DNA of 64,000 nucleotides from assembly GCA_907165135.1 (NCBI GenBank), contig OU015567.1:9367001-9431000 (forward strand), read 5' to 3'. This DNA is from Oikopleura dioica (Eukaryota > Chordata > Appendicularia > Copelata > Oikopleuridae). The first letter of the stretch is position 1. The number at the start of each line of letters is the position of its first letter. The position numbers were made by a program, and so were the translations under genes. Positions 10,540 to 21,957 of the stretch are shown in pieces. The notes beneath the pieces are model-generated. The model was not told the origin of the DNA, did no database searches, and saw nothing but the letters and a program-made list of their open reading frames with translations.

Positions 10540-10923
10540 TCAATTTAAGTTAGTCTTCAACGAAGCAGGAAGATTTTTGATAATTGCTTTGCTGAACTCA
10601 GCGGCTTCCAACGACGTCTGTCTCAGCTCCTCTCGGACTCGGGCCGCTTCGGTTTTGTTTTTCACTTTTTCAAGGATCGCCTCCGTTGATTTATCGATTT
10701 CTTAATAAAAAAGTTTCGATTGACTATTCCGTAATAATGAGCTTAATCACTGATTTCAGCGATAGGAGTCCTTTGTTTACTGATGCTTACGGCAATTTTG
10801 TTGAATATAGTCGAATAAAACGTCACTAATGCATGTTTTTTCGATGTCATCCATCACAACACCCATGGAGGGTCTGGCAGGAAGGGTTGGCCGCGCATCA
10901 AACTTGATCCCTTTCGACGACAT
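10540..10923 (-). CDS. Small helical protein of 97 residues, unknown
   Basis: Two exons (10791-10923 and 10540-10700) join in phase 1 across a 90-nt GT-AG intron, giving 97 residues. The N-terminus is basic and Pro-rich (GIKFDARPTLPARPS). The remainder is predicted all-helix with heptad-like spacing (TEAILEKVKNKTEAARVREEL, split here by residue class, not a known motif), as in small coiled-coil subunits of larger complexes such as BLOC/BORC. That comparison is only structural. It is followed on the same strand, 92 nt later, by cathepsin H behind an acceptor-like TTTTTAG, so the pair may be co-transcribed. The tRNA-Leu gene lies 46 nt upstream of its start, on the same strand. Confidence 0.55.
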
Positions 10924-10969
10924 CGATTTTATCCGTCTAAAAAACAAGAAAAAGCCGGGGAAAAAAGTA

Positions 10970-11052
10970 TACCAGGAGTGGGGTTCGAACCCACGCGGGG
11001 ATGCCCCCATTGGAACTTAAGTCCAACGCCTTAACCACTCGGCCATCCTGGT
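10970..11052 (-). tRNA. tRNA-Leu(TAA)
   Basis: Read on the minus strand, the 83-nt sequence starts ACCAGGATGGCCGAGTGG and ends GAACCCCACTCCTGGTA. It folds as a type II tRNA: 7-bp acceptor stem, D-loop with GG, anticodon loop CTTAAGT (anticodon TAA, leucine), long variable arm, and T-arm GGTTCGAACCC. It is nearly the same as vertebrate tRNA-Leu-TAA in the A and B boxes. There is no intron. A run of six T's (minus strand, 10961-10966) just after the 3' end is a Pol III terminator. Confidence 0.97.
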
Positions 11053-11741
11053 GTGCTCTGGCCACGACAAAAATGCACCAAATTACAACGCTTCTTATTT
11101 GCATAAATACGAAACGGGACTAAGCCCGTTTTAGCTCGGTCAAAATTGGTTGATAGTGTTTAAAAGAGCTTAAAAGCAATCAAATAGTAAGTTGTATTTG
11201 AATGCCTTCAGTTTTAAACACTATAAACCAATTTTGACAAGTTAATTCGTAGATAAAAGTTCGGTAGTTGATTTTTATATGAATTTATTAATAATACAAA
11301 AAGGAAACGGTCCATAACCAAGAAATAATTTGTCGGGAAATTGAAAAATATCAAAGGCAATATTAGAAAGTCTGCAGTAGCAATTCGAATACAATTTTCA
11401 TAGTTTTTTCTTTGGTTTCAGTTCTTTTTCGATAGTTATTTAGCGGATCAGGGGCAAAATGATATTTTCTGAGTAATGAAAACGGGTTGTTTAGCATAAT
11501 GGAAAAGAATACAACTTTGGGAGAAGAGAAAGAGGAGTTGTCGGTTTGCCCAAGCCAGCAAGCGAACCAGAATCCAGCTGGTGTGTTTTTTCTTTAGATA
11601 AAGAGAGAGAATGAGAAGGATGGCTCAGATGTTTCTTTACTTTGATAGAAGATTTCTTAAACAAGACTTTTTATGCTGAGTGGAGAAGTTCACTAACCAG
11701 GAAGGTCGAGTGGCATGTGTTTCAAAGTTTAAATGTTTCGC
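11053..11741. other. Spacer with one inverted repeat
   Basis: About 690 nt between tRNA-Leu and the SIAH stop. It contains the inverted repeat at 11139-11238 (listed separately) and otherwise no open frame with coding character. Confidence 0.5.
11139..11238. repeat. 27-bp inverted repeat (possible MITE remnant)
   Basis: GTCAAAATTGGTTGATAGTG at 11139 continues to TTTAAAA (11165). It is mirrored by TTTTAAACACTATAAACCAA ... TTTTGAC at 11212-11238, one mismatch in 27, with a 46-nt spacer. I could not define a convincing target-site duplication. Confidence 0.6.
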
Positions 11742-13017
11742 TCAGGTTGACATTGAAGTAAGTGAGATCGTTACGTTGATGCCCAAGTTTCCGTTTTCGG
11801 AAAACATCTGAGCAACCGCCGTGTCAAATACGAGGCAGTCCGAGTTTTGAATGGCACTGAAAGAAAAGAGATCGAAATCGTTTTTGGAAAGAGATCGACT
11901 AACCTAGAAACGCCTTCATGAATTGATCGAGGAGTGGCTTCCCAAGTCAGTCGACGACGATGGCCGTTCAACTCCAGGCGATAGGCGAATTGTTGAGCTT
12001 GTTTCCGTGTTCCGATGAGTTGGACGACTTAGAGGTTGATTTTACCAACGATCGAGGAGTAAAATATCTACCTGCAAAGAACTGGACATGTCCATCGAAT
12101 TTCTCCTGTTTCTCCAGAACGAGCATGAAGTGGTTATTGAAACAGCTCTGCATCATCACCCAGTCCACAGCTCCTGGTAGATTAACGTCCGTAGCGAGGA
12201 ACACGATGTCCTCGCCCTGGAGGGTGGTGATAGACTAATGGAAATTTTCTAGTATGATAAAGAAGTGATGGAGGTACCTTGTGGTTGACTAACAAATGTT
12301 CCATAACTTCGTCCAAGTTACCGCTCCACTTACAGGAAGCGCCGGGGCAGGGACAGACATAAGGGCGGAATTCGCATTGATCTATCAATTTCTTTTAGCT
12401 TTGAGAGGAGGAAATGACAGACCTTCATGAGTTGGCTTTTCTGTATGAAGCATTTGCTGATTGCAGCCATTCTGCTTGTACTTGCATGGAAAGTAAACAG
12501 TAGCAGCGACTTTTTCCATCGCAAGGTTTCGAATTTGGGGGATTTGTCCACGACATGTTGGGCAGGTCTAGATGAATCTGGCGCGAGAAGTTGGTGTAAG
12601 AAAAGTTACCTGAAGCTTCGGACGACATTGTCCGCAAATGAGATGTCCGATGGAACATTGGTGGATAGGTGGTAGGACGTAATCGTAGCAGACTGGGCAT
12701 TCAAAGAGGGCGGCTAATTCGGAGTTGTTCGAGTTCGGCTAGAACGTTCTTTTTGCGAATTTTCTTTGAAAAAAAGAACTTACCATATCCGCCTCACTCT
12801 TGATGACATCGACATGCATTGGAACGGCTCGTTGACTAGCTCTCGCTGGATTTGCAGATTGGCCGAAGGGACCTGATTTCCCGATCGTCGCAGAGTTCTG
12901 ATTTGGCATACTTTCGTTTTGGCTGTCTCGTTGGAACGCGGAGTCGCGATCGTTCCCCGAGCTCCCGGTGACCGTCAATTTTCGGTCGGAGAGGCTCGGG
13001 GTCCCCTCAAGACCCAT
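11742..13017 (-). CDS. SIAH1: SIAH-type E3 ubiquitin-protein ligase (seven in absentia)
   Basis: Seven exons (12784-13017, 12610-12738, 12423-12567, 12278-12381, 12072-12234, 11904-12027, 11742-11856) give 337 residues. After a disordered Ser/Asn-rich N-terminus comes a C3HC4 RING ([18 protein letters not shown] ... CPTCRG). Two SIAH-type zinc fingers follow ([26 protein letters not shown] ... HLLVNH), then the substrate-binding beta-sandwich domain with near-invariant segments ([55 protein letters not shown]). It ubiquitinates substrates for proteasomal turnover. Human SIAH1/2 cannot be told apart from this single copy. The 41-nt third intron ends at TTGATAG, not at the earlier AAAAG, because only that keeps the HEDQCEFRP frame. 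Confidence 0.96.
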
Positions 13018-14524
13018 AGTCCGACGTGGTGAAAAATCTTAAAAGAAAAAAATCTGTTTTGTGCATCTCCTTTAAAATCATGTGTGTTGTCAGTCAAATA
13101 ATGATAAAAAATCCGAAAGATAAAATAAAGAAAAATGACCAGCAGTACGATACTGAAAAATGCGAAACAGAAGATATATCAGTATATCGGGAAACGTCTT
13201 GAATAGTTGAATAATGAGAAAACAGGACTAAGATAGAAAAATTCATCTACTCAAGATAATCAATAATGATGAACGAAATTTCACGGAAATTTCATTAATT
13301 AAAAAGAACAGAAAACGCGAAGTATTGGCACAGAAACGAAGAAGTGTATGTAGCTGTAACGAAAGCCCGTCGAAGGGATTAGGCAAAGTGGTGAACTACT
13401 GCAGAGGGTACTTTCAAAAAAGAATATTGCTTACGAATGAATATGGCCTAGGGTTTCTCACGGGAATTTCAAAGTTATAACAGGTTTTTTTTAACGTTGC
13501 ACCATTTTTGTGGAGCGCTTTTCAGCGGGTTAGAGTTGAGATATTTTGGTCATCTCTTTTGCACCATGTAGGGGAGGGTCTGTAGTATGTTAAATAAGCT
13601 TTTGGTGTCGGCACCATCACTGGTGGTGGAGTAATGACGTCATTCATTGTGAATTCGCGGCAAAGCGTGTATGGTGGGAAAAAATTTGAAAAGTCCCTAA
13701 ACGCACCATATATGGTTATTTTATCATACAGGGATGTTCCCTACATGTATACGAAAAAACCTGATAGTTTTTGGTGCCAGCACCAAGGTTGGTGCTGGAG
13801 TAATGACGTCATCAAGATTTTTTCCTATGATTTTAGTGTATTTTGGATGTCGTGATTACTCCACCACCAGTTATGGTGCCGGCACCAAAAGCTTATTTAA
13901 CATACTACAGACCCTCCCAAACAAGGTGCAAAAGAGAGAATTTAAATATCTCGACTCAAACACCATCAAAAACGCTCCACCAATTATGTGCAACGTTAAA
14001 AAAAACCTGTTTATGCTATGTTTCTGAAATTCACACTGTAGACTAAATTTGACCCGCTGATTCCAAAAATACCAAAATCGGAAATCCCCGGATGCCAGCA
14101 TCGAACCACCTGATTTAGTCACCTTGAGAAAAAAGGTTCGGACTGCTCCCCGGGCGCTCTGTAAATAAGCGCCCGCCCAGGCCCTTCCGATTAGTTAACC
14201 CTCAGTTTGAGTATCTGCTGAATGTTGCTGAATTCTGAATTTTTGAGAGATAAGTGATAAAGGTCTATTATCAATCATATCTCAAAATCAGAGGTGTATT
14301 TTGGTGTACTCCGGGAGAAAAGTAAGAAAATTTGTCCAAAAAGAGATTTTTCGGCATAATTTGACATTTATATAGAATAAAAATTCGATATTTGGAATCT
14401 GCGACCTTTAATTAGTATATTTGATAATTTAAATTTTCATTTTTGATAAAAAATAAGGGTTCGATTTTGGCGGTGGAAGGCCCGGAGCGCGCCGCGCCGT
14501 TCCCGTGAAAAACCCTAAATATGG
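13018..14524. other. Spacer holding a 531-bp inverted-repeat element
   Basis: Upstream region of SIAH and downstream region of the RING gene. 13018-13470 is AT-rich with nothing else to support. 13475-14015 is the mobile element listed separately. 14016-14524 shows no coding frame. Confidence 0.5.
13475..14015. mobile_element. MITE-like element with 5-bp target duplication, copy A
   Basis: Element 13480-14010 (531 bp). Terminal inverted repeats begin ACAGGTTTTTTTTAACGTTG and extend about 155 bp into each arm with scattered mismatches. Flanks are TTATA (13475-13479) and TTATG (14011-14015), a 4/5 match to a 5-bp duplication. An internal unit containing a GGTGCCGGCACCA-like palindrome, then GGAGTAATGACGTCAT, occurs twice in direct orientation (about 13603-13640 and 13770-13810) and again inverted (13853-13890). 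No transposase frame. It shares terminal sequence, duplication length and TGACGTCA with the elements at 33808 and 39011. Confidence 0.75.
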
Positions 14525-16816
14525 CTATTTGAACAATATGTTTGTGACTGTTTCTATTGCTTTGCCACAGTAGTTGCACTGACCGCTCTTGGCGATTGTG
14601 GAAGAGCAAGTTTGACAGTTGGCATGGCTAAAATAAAAGAGATAACAAACAGAAAGAACTGATGGTTGGCTCACCCGCACGGAAGAAAGATCGACCAAGC
14701 AACAGCCCGTCGCGAGCACTGGCGACAACGCTTGAAGCCCTCGTCCTCCGACGAGTCCGAGTCTAGCATGCAACAGTCGGGCACTATTCTCGAAATCGAC
14801 TGCTGGGTGAGACATGTTGAGTTTTCAGCGATTGGGGGGTCGATGGAGGATTTCTTGGGCTTGGAAAAGGAGGCTCGCTTTTTCGAGCTGCTGCCGGTCT
14901 TTATCGCCACGGCTGCTTTGGACGTTTTGGCGCTTTTTGAGAGCTGATCGGTGCTTCGGCTTTTTGAGAGCTATTTTTCTGATTTACTTGAATTGAATTT
15001 GGCCTAATCAGTAGGTAAACTTGATGAAAAATGAGCTCTTTTTAGAGCTTATAAATCAGGGAATATAATACAGTTTTAGAATCCTCAGAAGCTGGGGATG
15101 ATTTTGACTATTCATACTTGGGGGTTTTGCTCATGCCCTGAGGGGTTTTGGGCCTTCCAAAGTCCCGAAATGTGGCCAATCTCGGTTAGGGGCTCATAAC
15201 TTTTCTTCTCCCCATTTCTGGAGAAAGCCCACCATATGAGCTTGTAAAAGAGGCTCTAACGATTCAGAATATGTATAGAAAACCACCGGACACCCCCCAT
15301 TATAGAGCCTCTAGAAGGCCCGAAAGTTGAGGAAGTCAACGGAAAATCAGTACTATTTTCACGAAAATAGAGCAAAAGTGCAATATTTTCATCGGAAATC
15401 GTTAGAAAAACGTTTTTAATGACTTTCTGACGTACAAAATTTAGTCTGGGAACCTTCCGGGGTGAGTTGTTACGAGATTCAATTTTTTATCACAATATGA
15501 CCCCACGTGACCTCAAATGACCCAAGAGTAAATTTTGTGCGTCAGAAAGTCATTAAAACGTTTTTCTAATGATTTCCGATGAAAATATTGCACTTTTGCT
15601 CTATTTTCGTAAAAAAGTACTGATTTTCCGGTGACTTCCTCAACTTCCGGGCCTTCTAGAGGGTCTAGAATGGGGGGTGTCCGTTGGTTTTCTATACATA
15701 TTCTGAATCGTTAGAGCCTCCTCTACAAGCTCATATGGTGGGCTTTCTCCAGAAATGGGGAGAAGAAAAGTTATGAGCCCCTAACCGAGATTGGCCACAT
15801 TTCGGGACTTTGGAAGGCCCAAAACCCCTCAGGGCATGAGCAAAACCCCCAAGTATGAATAGTCAAAATCATCCCCAGCTTCTGAGGATTCTAAAACTGT
15901 ATTATATTCCCTGATTTATAAGCTTTAAAAAGAGCTCATTTTTCATCAAGTTTACCTACTAATCAGGATTTTATTGGCAAAAAATTAGTTGGGGTAGTAA
16001 ATTTGGTAAAATAACTTGTCTTAGATGGTCGGGAAGATTTGAGCGGGAGGAAGAAATGTGAGACGATCGAGAGTAGGAGTTACGTAGACTCGTTGGTCGG
16101 TTCAAATCGGCGGCGGAAAAGGAGGAACTCACCAGGGACGATCGAGGCACTGGGCTTTCCCGAGCCAGAGGACGCCTAGGTCGCGCTGTTGCCAGATTTT
16201 TATCCTACAAATAATGATAATTTTTTCTTATTATACATGCGCGCACATCTGCGCATTCATTTACCTATAAATAAACTACAGTTACATATGTAATTGAAAA
16301 AAGCAAAAGAGAGAAATCTCTTTTCTCTATCTCCGGTAGACCAAATCAGACAAAAATACAACAGCTGACAAATAAAAAAATTACCTGTCGCTGATTGAGA
16401 TTCTCCAAATAGGTGCTCTTGATTCTCAACTGTGCGATTTTCTGCACCGCGTCTTCTTCAGAAATTATCTCTTCCGTTCCAGATGAGCCAGCGCCCGCGG
16501 CTTCTTCGACAAGAAAGCCGCTTGGGAAATTGACTTTGAAATCTTTTAAAGTCTCCATCATCTCGTATAATTCTCCTCGTTTTGCGTTTGATAGTGTACG
16601 ATTACGCAGCCGCGCTTCTCCAACATATCTCGTAAATTTATACCAAGCCTTATTTTTAAAGGAAAGATTCGAAAATATGAAGTCAATACGTACGGGAAAC
16701 CAGACTTCTTCAGTATCGTCAAACATATCTAATAGGTACTCGAGAGCAGCTTTATTGTTCGTTGTCGCGTTGTATATCATTTGAAGACGAATAGAATTCA
16801 AATCCGTGAGCTTCAT
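14525..16816 (-). CDS. C-terminal RING finger protein, MDM2/LRSAM1-like tail
   Basis: Four exons (16385-16816, 16016-16204, 14675-14970, 14525-14627) join in phase to 339 residues. The N-terminal 120 residues are helical and unrecognised (TNNKAALEYLLDMFDDTEEV). The middle is Ser/Arg/Lys-rich and disordered (SYSRSSHISSSRSN, SKKRASFSKPKKSS). An acidic SDSSEDEGF precedes a C3HC4 RING with CRQC, LPCGHANCQTC and CNYC, placed at the very C-terminus and ending IETVTNILFK. C-terminal RINGs of this type occur in MDM2, IAPs and LRSAM1 and act as ubiquitin ligases. The N-terminus shows no p53-binding SWIB domain that I can see, so MDM2 orthology is not claimed. The 1045-nt third intron (14971-16015) carries the 951-bp foldback. 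It starts 128 nt after the ankyrin gene on the same strand. Confidence 0.6.
15006..15964. mobile_element. 951-bp foldback element in an intron of the RING gene
   Basis: Element 15010-15960. The left arm begins AGTAGGTAAACTTGATGAAA and the right arm ends with its complement (TTTCATCAAGTTTACCTACT). The arms are about 434 bp each (15010-15443 and 15529-15960) and highly similar, with a roughly 85-nt centre that includes CCCCACGTGACC. AATC flanks both sides (15006-15009, 15961-15964), possibly a 4-6 bp target duplication. No coding frame. In RNA the arms would form a very long hairpin. Confidence 0.8.
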
Positions 16817-16944
16817 TTTCTCGAAAACGTCTTTTCTGAGTTTTCAGATCATGGACGACCATGATTTGAGAAGATTCGCCGAGAAAAGATACGATTTTGA
16901 GCATTATTTCTGGCTCTATCGACATTTGTCATCATATTTAATGA

Positions 16945-17699
16945 TCATTTCTGTTGAAAACTTTTCCCTAAAAAGTACGTAGCGATGCTTTTCATTTCAT
17001 CATCGAATTTGTTCGTTTCGTAAAGTCTCAAAATGAGATACACAGGCCAGTTGTTGTGAATGCGCGCCAGCTCAAGAGGCGTTTTGTTTTCTGGATCTCG
17101 TGAAATCAAAAGTGCTCCCTGAAGAATCAGTCAATAGAGAACGATAGCGAGAAAAAGTTTCTTTCTTACGTTGTTTATGAGCATATCGACGACCACTACG
17201 GAGCGGGCCATTTTATCGACGTCCTGCCCGCTGCGGTACTCGTTCAGGCGCGTCCCAGTCCCAATAATAGGAATATTGCATGCGGCAGAAATCGGAATGT
17301 TTCCGTTTGAATCTCTGAATCAATTTTGATAGAAGACAGTTGGGGAAATTTAGCTAACCTGTTGTTGCACTGACCGCCAGCTTTGATCAACTCGTTGACG
17401 CATTTAAACTGCGCTTTGCTGCAACTAGCAACTAACGCGCTTTCTCCCTCGTATTCCCAATCTGGCTGTGCTCGGTTTCGCAAAAGCTTTTCATGGATTC
17501 AACTTTCAGTAATTCACTAGTCTATAACCACCTTCTTTCATGATTTTCTCATCCCGTGACTAGATAATTAATAAATCCGACTTGACGAAAGCAGGCTTTT
17601 CTCGTCACCAAGCTTGGCGTATTTGATGAAGCTCTTCTTTTTGTTGACGGTGCTCTGCGTGCGCGGAAGGTTGCGCCGCGGACTCGCTTGTATACTCAT
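16945..17699 (-). CDS. Small ankyrin-repeat protein
   Basis: ATG 17699 opens a basic N-terminus (SIQASPRRNLPRTQ). Downstream exons 17359-17486, 17170-17314 and 16945-17118 join in phase and carry ankyrin-like repeats: SALVASCSKAQFKCVNELI-KAGG, DSNGNIPISAACN, and MLINNGALLISRDPENKTPL followed by ELARIHNNW. The joint between the N-terminal exon and 17486 goes through a mini-exon (SRDEKIMKE, about 17535-17561). It fits only if the following intron is GG-AG (GAA|GGTGG ... AAAAG), and the preceding one is also not clean GT-AG. Ankyrin repeats mediate protein binding; no specific role can be read. The RING gene starts 128 nt downstream, so an operon is possible. The first two junctions are the uncertain part. 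Confidence 0.55.
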
Positions 17700-18835
17700 C
17701 TTAACGGATTCAATTAATTTAAAGGCTACTGCTTTGGTTTTCTGTGTTTCTGTTTATAAAATTCTCGCAATATAATAATCGTGCATGTAATGAATGAATT
17801 GGACGGAACTGCGCCGTGCCCCAAGGCATCGAACTTACCATCTGCACCACCACAGATTACCAACCCATAGTCGACATTTCTGATCTGACAGCGTAAACTT
17901 TAGTTTCTCTCTTACTCTTTATCTTCGTTTTATTTTTGCTAGTACTTCTTCAAACTCCACTTTCCGAAATTATTACGTTCCGATCCTTAGAGAACATGAC
18001 GGACTACAGTTAGAATCAGAGCTACTCTACCTAATTACGTAACATAAATATATGCCAAAATCATATGACAGACCTATTCAAAGAACCTGCAAAAAGAAAG
18101 AAAAAAAAAGGGATGAACGTGAATGTGAATATTTTTTATTAAAGCACAGGTAAATAAGAATAGAAGAGGAAGTTCGGGATTATTCTCAACCGAATAATAT
18201 AGAATAATATCTAACGAGCCTTTCTTTCAAAATGATATTTTGGCGGCAATTGCTGGCTATTGTCATTGAATATTATTTGAGTTAATTACTGAAAGTTGAA
18301 AAATCTTAACAGGAAAAAAGGCAAACACATTTTTACTTTGCATAGAAATGAATTGAATTACTTTGAATCTTTACCGCGAAAAATTGTGGTTTTCTGATCT
18401 ACGAGGTGCTAATAAATGAAAGATAATTAGTCTTTTTAGCTCCATTTATCAAGAATACCAGCTGAGCAATACTTTAAGCACCATTTTTAAATATTAAATA
18501 TACCCAGAGTAGAGGTTGACCATTTATTCGACAAAAATAATTAAGAAAATTGTCGAATAACCGGTCAACAGCTCACTCAGATTGAATCGAAATAAATATT
18601 GAACTACGAGAAATAAAAATATTTTCTTAAATTTGAAAGATTGAGAGACGAGCGGCGAATTTTAAGAATGGTAATATTGGCTGAACGGCGTTTATATTTA
18701 TATATATTTTCATTATTTACTTTCTTCATTTGTTGTCCGTTTGGTGGAAAATTGAAGCGATCCGGAGTTAACCCATTTTTGGACCAGCTCAGCCAAAAGG
18801 CCAGCAGGGCAATTGTGACGCCTCGTGGACACTTT
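17700..18835. other. AT-rich spacer with a 20-bp inverted repeat
   Basis: About 1.1 kb between the nuclear receptor stop and the ankyrin start. GTTGACCATTTATTCGACAA (18515-18534) is mirrored at 18550-18569 with one mismatch and a 15-nt loop, a strong hairpin. No other structure or coding frame is supported. Confidence 0.5.
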
Positions 18836-21800
18836 TTATCGGGCTGAGAAACCGACCGGGCAACTTAACTCGAAATAGTTAACGAACGATGTAGGATCGT
18901 CCGGCTCCGTCGACATCTCCGGCCTATCGCTACTAGTCTCGCTCGCACGGCTACTCGGCCCGTTCCCGCTGGTGTAAATTTTCAGGTCAAACTGAATTAG
19001 CTTCGAAATCGTGCGCATGTCGACCGCCGTGTTTTGCTGAAATAGCAAATGATAAAAAGAACAGGGAGAAAAAGATAAGTACCTGAACTTTCTTGAGAAC
19101 TTCCATGAACGATGTATTGAGCGTTCTCAGGAGCGGCAAAAGAAGCAACACCTTACTCGTATGTCTTCTGTCGCGCGAATCTGTCAGGCCGGCGCGCTCC
19201 ATGATTCCGAGGAAATGATCTCGCGACGCAGCGATTTTGTTGCGATCCGCAATGCAGCTGTTTTGCCGGTCGTCTGAGAAGAGCGCAACGAGCATGAGTA
19301 GGAGAGTATCTTCTTCGGTCATGTTGATTTCAGCTGAATATTTGTTTCAATTTATTTCAAACAATGGTTGTTATATAGACTATATAATATAGTGTACAAT
19401 ATAGTGTGGAGAATCTGGTGTTCATATATGTAATATATTTTAATTCTAACCCATTTTTGCCATAAGTTCCATCATATTATCGATAAAACTCGTGTCACTC
19501 GTGGCGAAGAGAAAATCCTCCCGATAAAGCCACAATCCTTTAGCTCCATTGACAAAAGAGCCATCCTTGTAATCGAAAAAGCACTGAATAAGTAACTTTA
19601 GGTAAACACTCGTTTCGACTTCCAATGATTACCTTGAGGATAAGCAGCTCTAGAATAGTGTTTCTGAGGAGTTGAATTTGGTCGCCAAGTGAAAGCGAGA
19701 CGAACTCTGGGATTAGCTTGCTAAATCGATTGAGTTAAAACGGGGCGAAAAGTGGACGCAGAAATACCAGTAGTTGATGATTTGCTTGATGCCGGACTCC
19801 ATCAAATCGGCCAGAAATTCGACGAATTTCGTTCTTTTCGAAAGAACTAAAATTAAAAATAAGAAATAACATTTCTTTCCCAAAATGAACCTGAAGAGTC
19901 TGAAACGCTGTGCATCGAAAATTCGTCAAACAGCCCGGTGGAGTTGTTATGTTGCACAAATATCCTCTCGTTGCTCTGAAGCGATCCATTCGGCGTCGTC
20001 AACGGTTCGTGGTTCTTGCTGTCCAGGTCTTCGTGCGAAACAGCTGTGTATTCGGTGGTTGACTCGACCCAATGCGCCAGTCTCTCGTAGCTTGCACTAC
20101 TTAGTTGGCTATCCGTGTTTGGGCTTTTGCGGCCACACAAGTCGCGTTGCTTCTTTTCCTTAAAAATCCGTTGAATCCTTTTTCACGCTTTCATAAATAT
20201 TGAATAAAATTAACGCCGCCGTCAAGAGGTCCAATTCGAACACTTTTCTTCCGTCAAAATCCAATCTCATTTCGATATTTACCTGAATTTGCTGAGCAAT
20301 GTATCCATGATGTCTAGCATTCATCAGATAGTTATTTTCCATATCAAAGGCTTTTCTCGCCGCCAAAACAACGCCGAGCGTGGAGGATTCGGTCGAATTT
20401 ATCGACGATCCGGCGACATTATTTGGCGTTGGACAACCAGTAGAGTCGCCATTCGAGTTTCCGTTTGGTAATTCTTCTGTTTGTATTTGCGGGGTTTTTG
20501 AAGCTCGGAGGCAATTACTGGATTGCTTTGGGGACTGTTACTGATTGCAGGACTGTCGAGTAGGCTTGGAGCCTCTGTTATAGCGGATTGAAGTGTTTGG
20601 CCAAAGATTTGATCTGCAAGTTCCGTTGAAGATGTGGAACAATGAATTTGTTGCTTACCCATGTTATAATTGTTGTTATTTCTTTGTGGATTCAAGTTGG
20701 GAAGAGTAGAATCGAAGATATTGCTTGGGATGAAAGGACCTTGTTGCTGGGTGGAAACTAACGGGAGACTGATAGATTGCTGAGGTGGTTGGATAGAATT
20801 TTGAGGAGGATGATGAGGAAGCTGGGGCATACCAACTCGACCGTACTGAAAAGAAATAATCAATATTTAAAAAATAGACAGCGACCTACCTGAAACTGTG
20901 GGTTCCAACTGTTTTGTGCTGCGTCGAGAAAATTGTTAAAGCCCGCCGCCGCCTGAGGATGGGGATTAGGCGGTACGCCCAGAGGATTCTGATGGACCAA
21001 GGTTTGCGGGAATTGCGGTGCTACATTAGGTAAAGGAGATGAATTCGAAATCGCAAGGCCGGGATGGCACGGTGCAATGGGAGAGGCGACGGCTTGAGGG
21101 GGCACTGCTGGCATTGCTTGTTGAGGTGTCACCGGCGACTGGGGAAGGGGAGGCGAGGTCTTTTCACGCTTGATGTCAGGGTAAGAGAATTGAGTAGCGG
21201 TGGGTACGATTGGCCCGGTCGGACCCAAATTGGGGATGAAAGGCGCGCTATCATTACTCCTTGGTTCAGCCTCATTTGTAGCTTGCGGAGATTCTAAAGT
21301 AATCTTGAGTTAACGGATATGAACGCGGTACCCTTACCAGTTTTGATGATCATTTTCTCTTCCTCTGGAGATTTCGGCTCATTAGAAGCAGCGGCAGCTG
21401 CTGCAGCAGCAGCTTCGGCCGCGGCTTTCTCGGCCTCTTTCCGTCGGCGCTCTTCGGTACGTCGATTCTTTCGATGCTGACCGATCATGATTCTATCTCG
21501 TCTCATGCCGGTGCTCTCGCATTTAGCCATACGGCAAGCTTGGCAGTTTTTTCTCCGTTACAGGGTGAAAAATTAATCAAAGAATCAAAAGAAACTCATA
21601 AAGAAATAGAGACGAAGCTAATGAAAGAAATATTTTCAGCCCTGGACCTCCGCTCGCCAGTCACGTCACAATTCTTCTCATAATTGCAAATAAATCTAGC
21701 CCCCTTTTGTACGTTTCGTCTGAAGAATCCCTTAACAATTCTAGTCAGCCACGGAGTTATTCGAAAAATGAGTCAATTGCGAACGGGTTCCATCCGAAAC

Positions 21801-21919
21801 CGCCGCCTTCTTACCTTGCATCCCTCACATGACATTACGCCAAAGTGGTAGCCAGTAGCTCTTCCGGTGCATATTTTGCAGATTCTTTCTTCTTGCGCGC
21901 GATTCTCACGTCCGCTCAT
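18836..21919 (-). CDS. Nuclear receptor, NR1 class (VDR/PXR/FXR-like), long Pro/Gln hinge
   Basis: ATG 21919 starts the zinc-finger DNA-binding domain at once ([19 protein letters not shown]). The P-box CEGCKGFFRR is split by an intron at CK|GFF. The second finger follows (CNYEKNCDV ... CQACRMAKC). A GG-AG intron (TCCAG|GGCTGA ... GGAG|A) is needed inside finger two. After an Ala-run basic extension, exons at about 20430-21300 encode a long Pro/Gln/Ser hinge. The ligand-binding domain lies in exons about 18836-20366; its signature helix reads [16 protein letters not shown] ... [17 protein letters not shown], with further helices through [12 protein letters not shown]. An EGCKG P-box with this finger spacing is typical of NR1H/NR1I receptors, ligand-dependent transcription factors. 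The hinge insertion is unusually long. Subfamily assignment needs a tree. The ATG lies 38 nt after the ETFBKMT stop. Confidence 0.85.
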
Positions 21920-21957
21920 TGTCTAAAATAGATGAGCGGTAAGTATCTCTCTGCGTC
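21920..21957 (-). promoter_or_regulatory. Intercistronic spacer with CTATTTTAG acceptor
   Basis: Only 38 nt lie between the upstream stop (21958-21960) and the nuclear receptor ATG. CTATTTTAG|ACA sits directly before the ATG. No promoter can fit, so trans-splicing of a two-gene operon is the simplest reading. Confidence 0.6.

Noticed and set aside
11139-11238. Possible snRNA or miRNA hairpin
   Set aside because: Arms are A/T-rich, the loop is long (46 nt), and no known snRNA motif (Sm site, conserved loops) is present; listed only as an inverted repeat.
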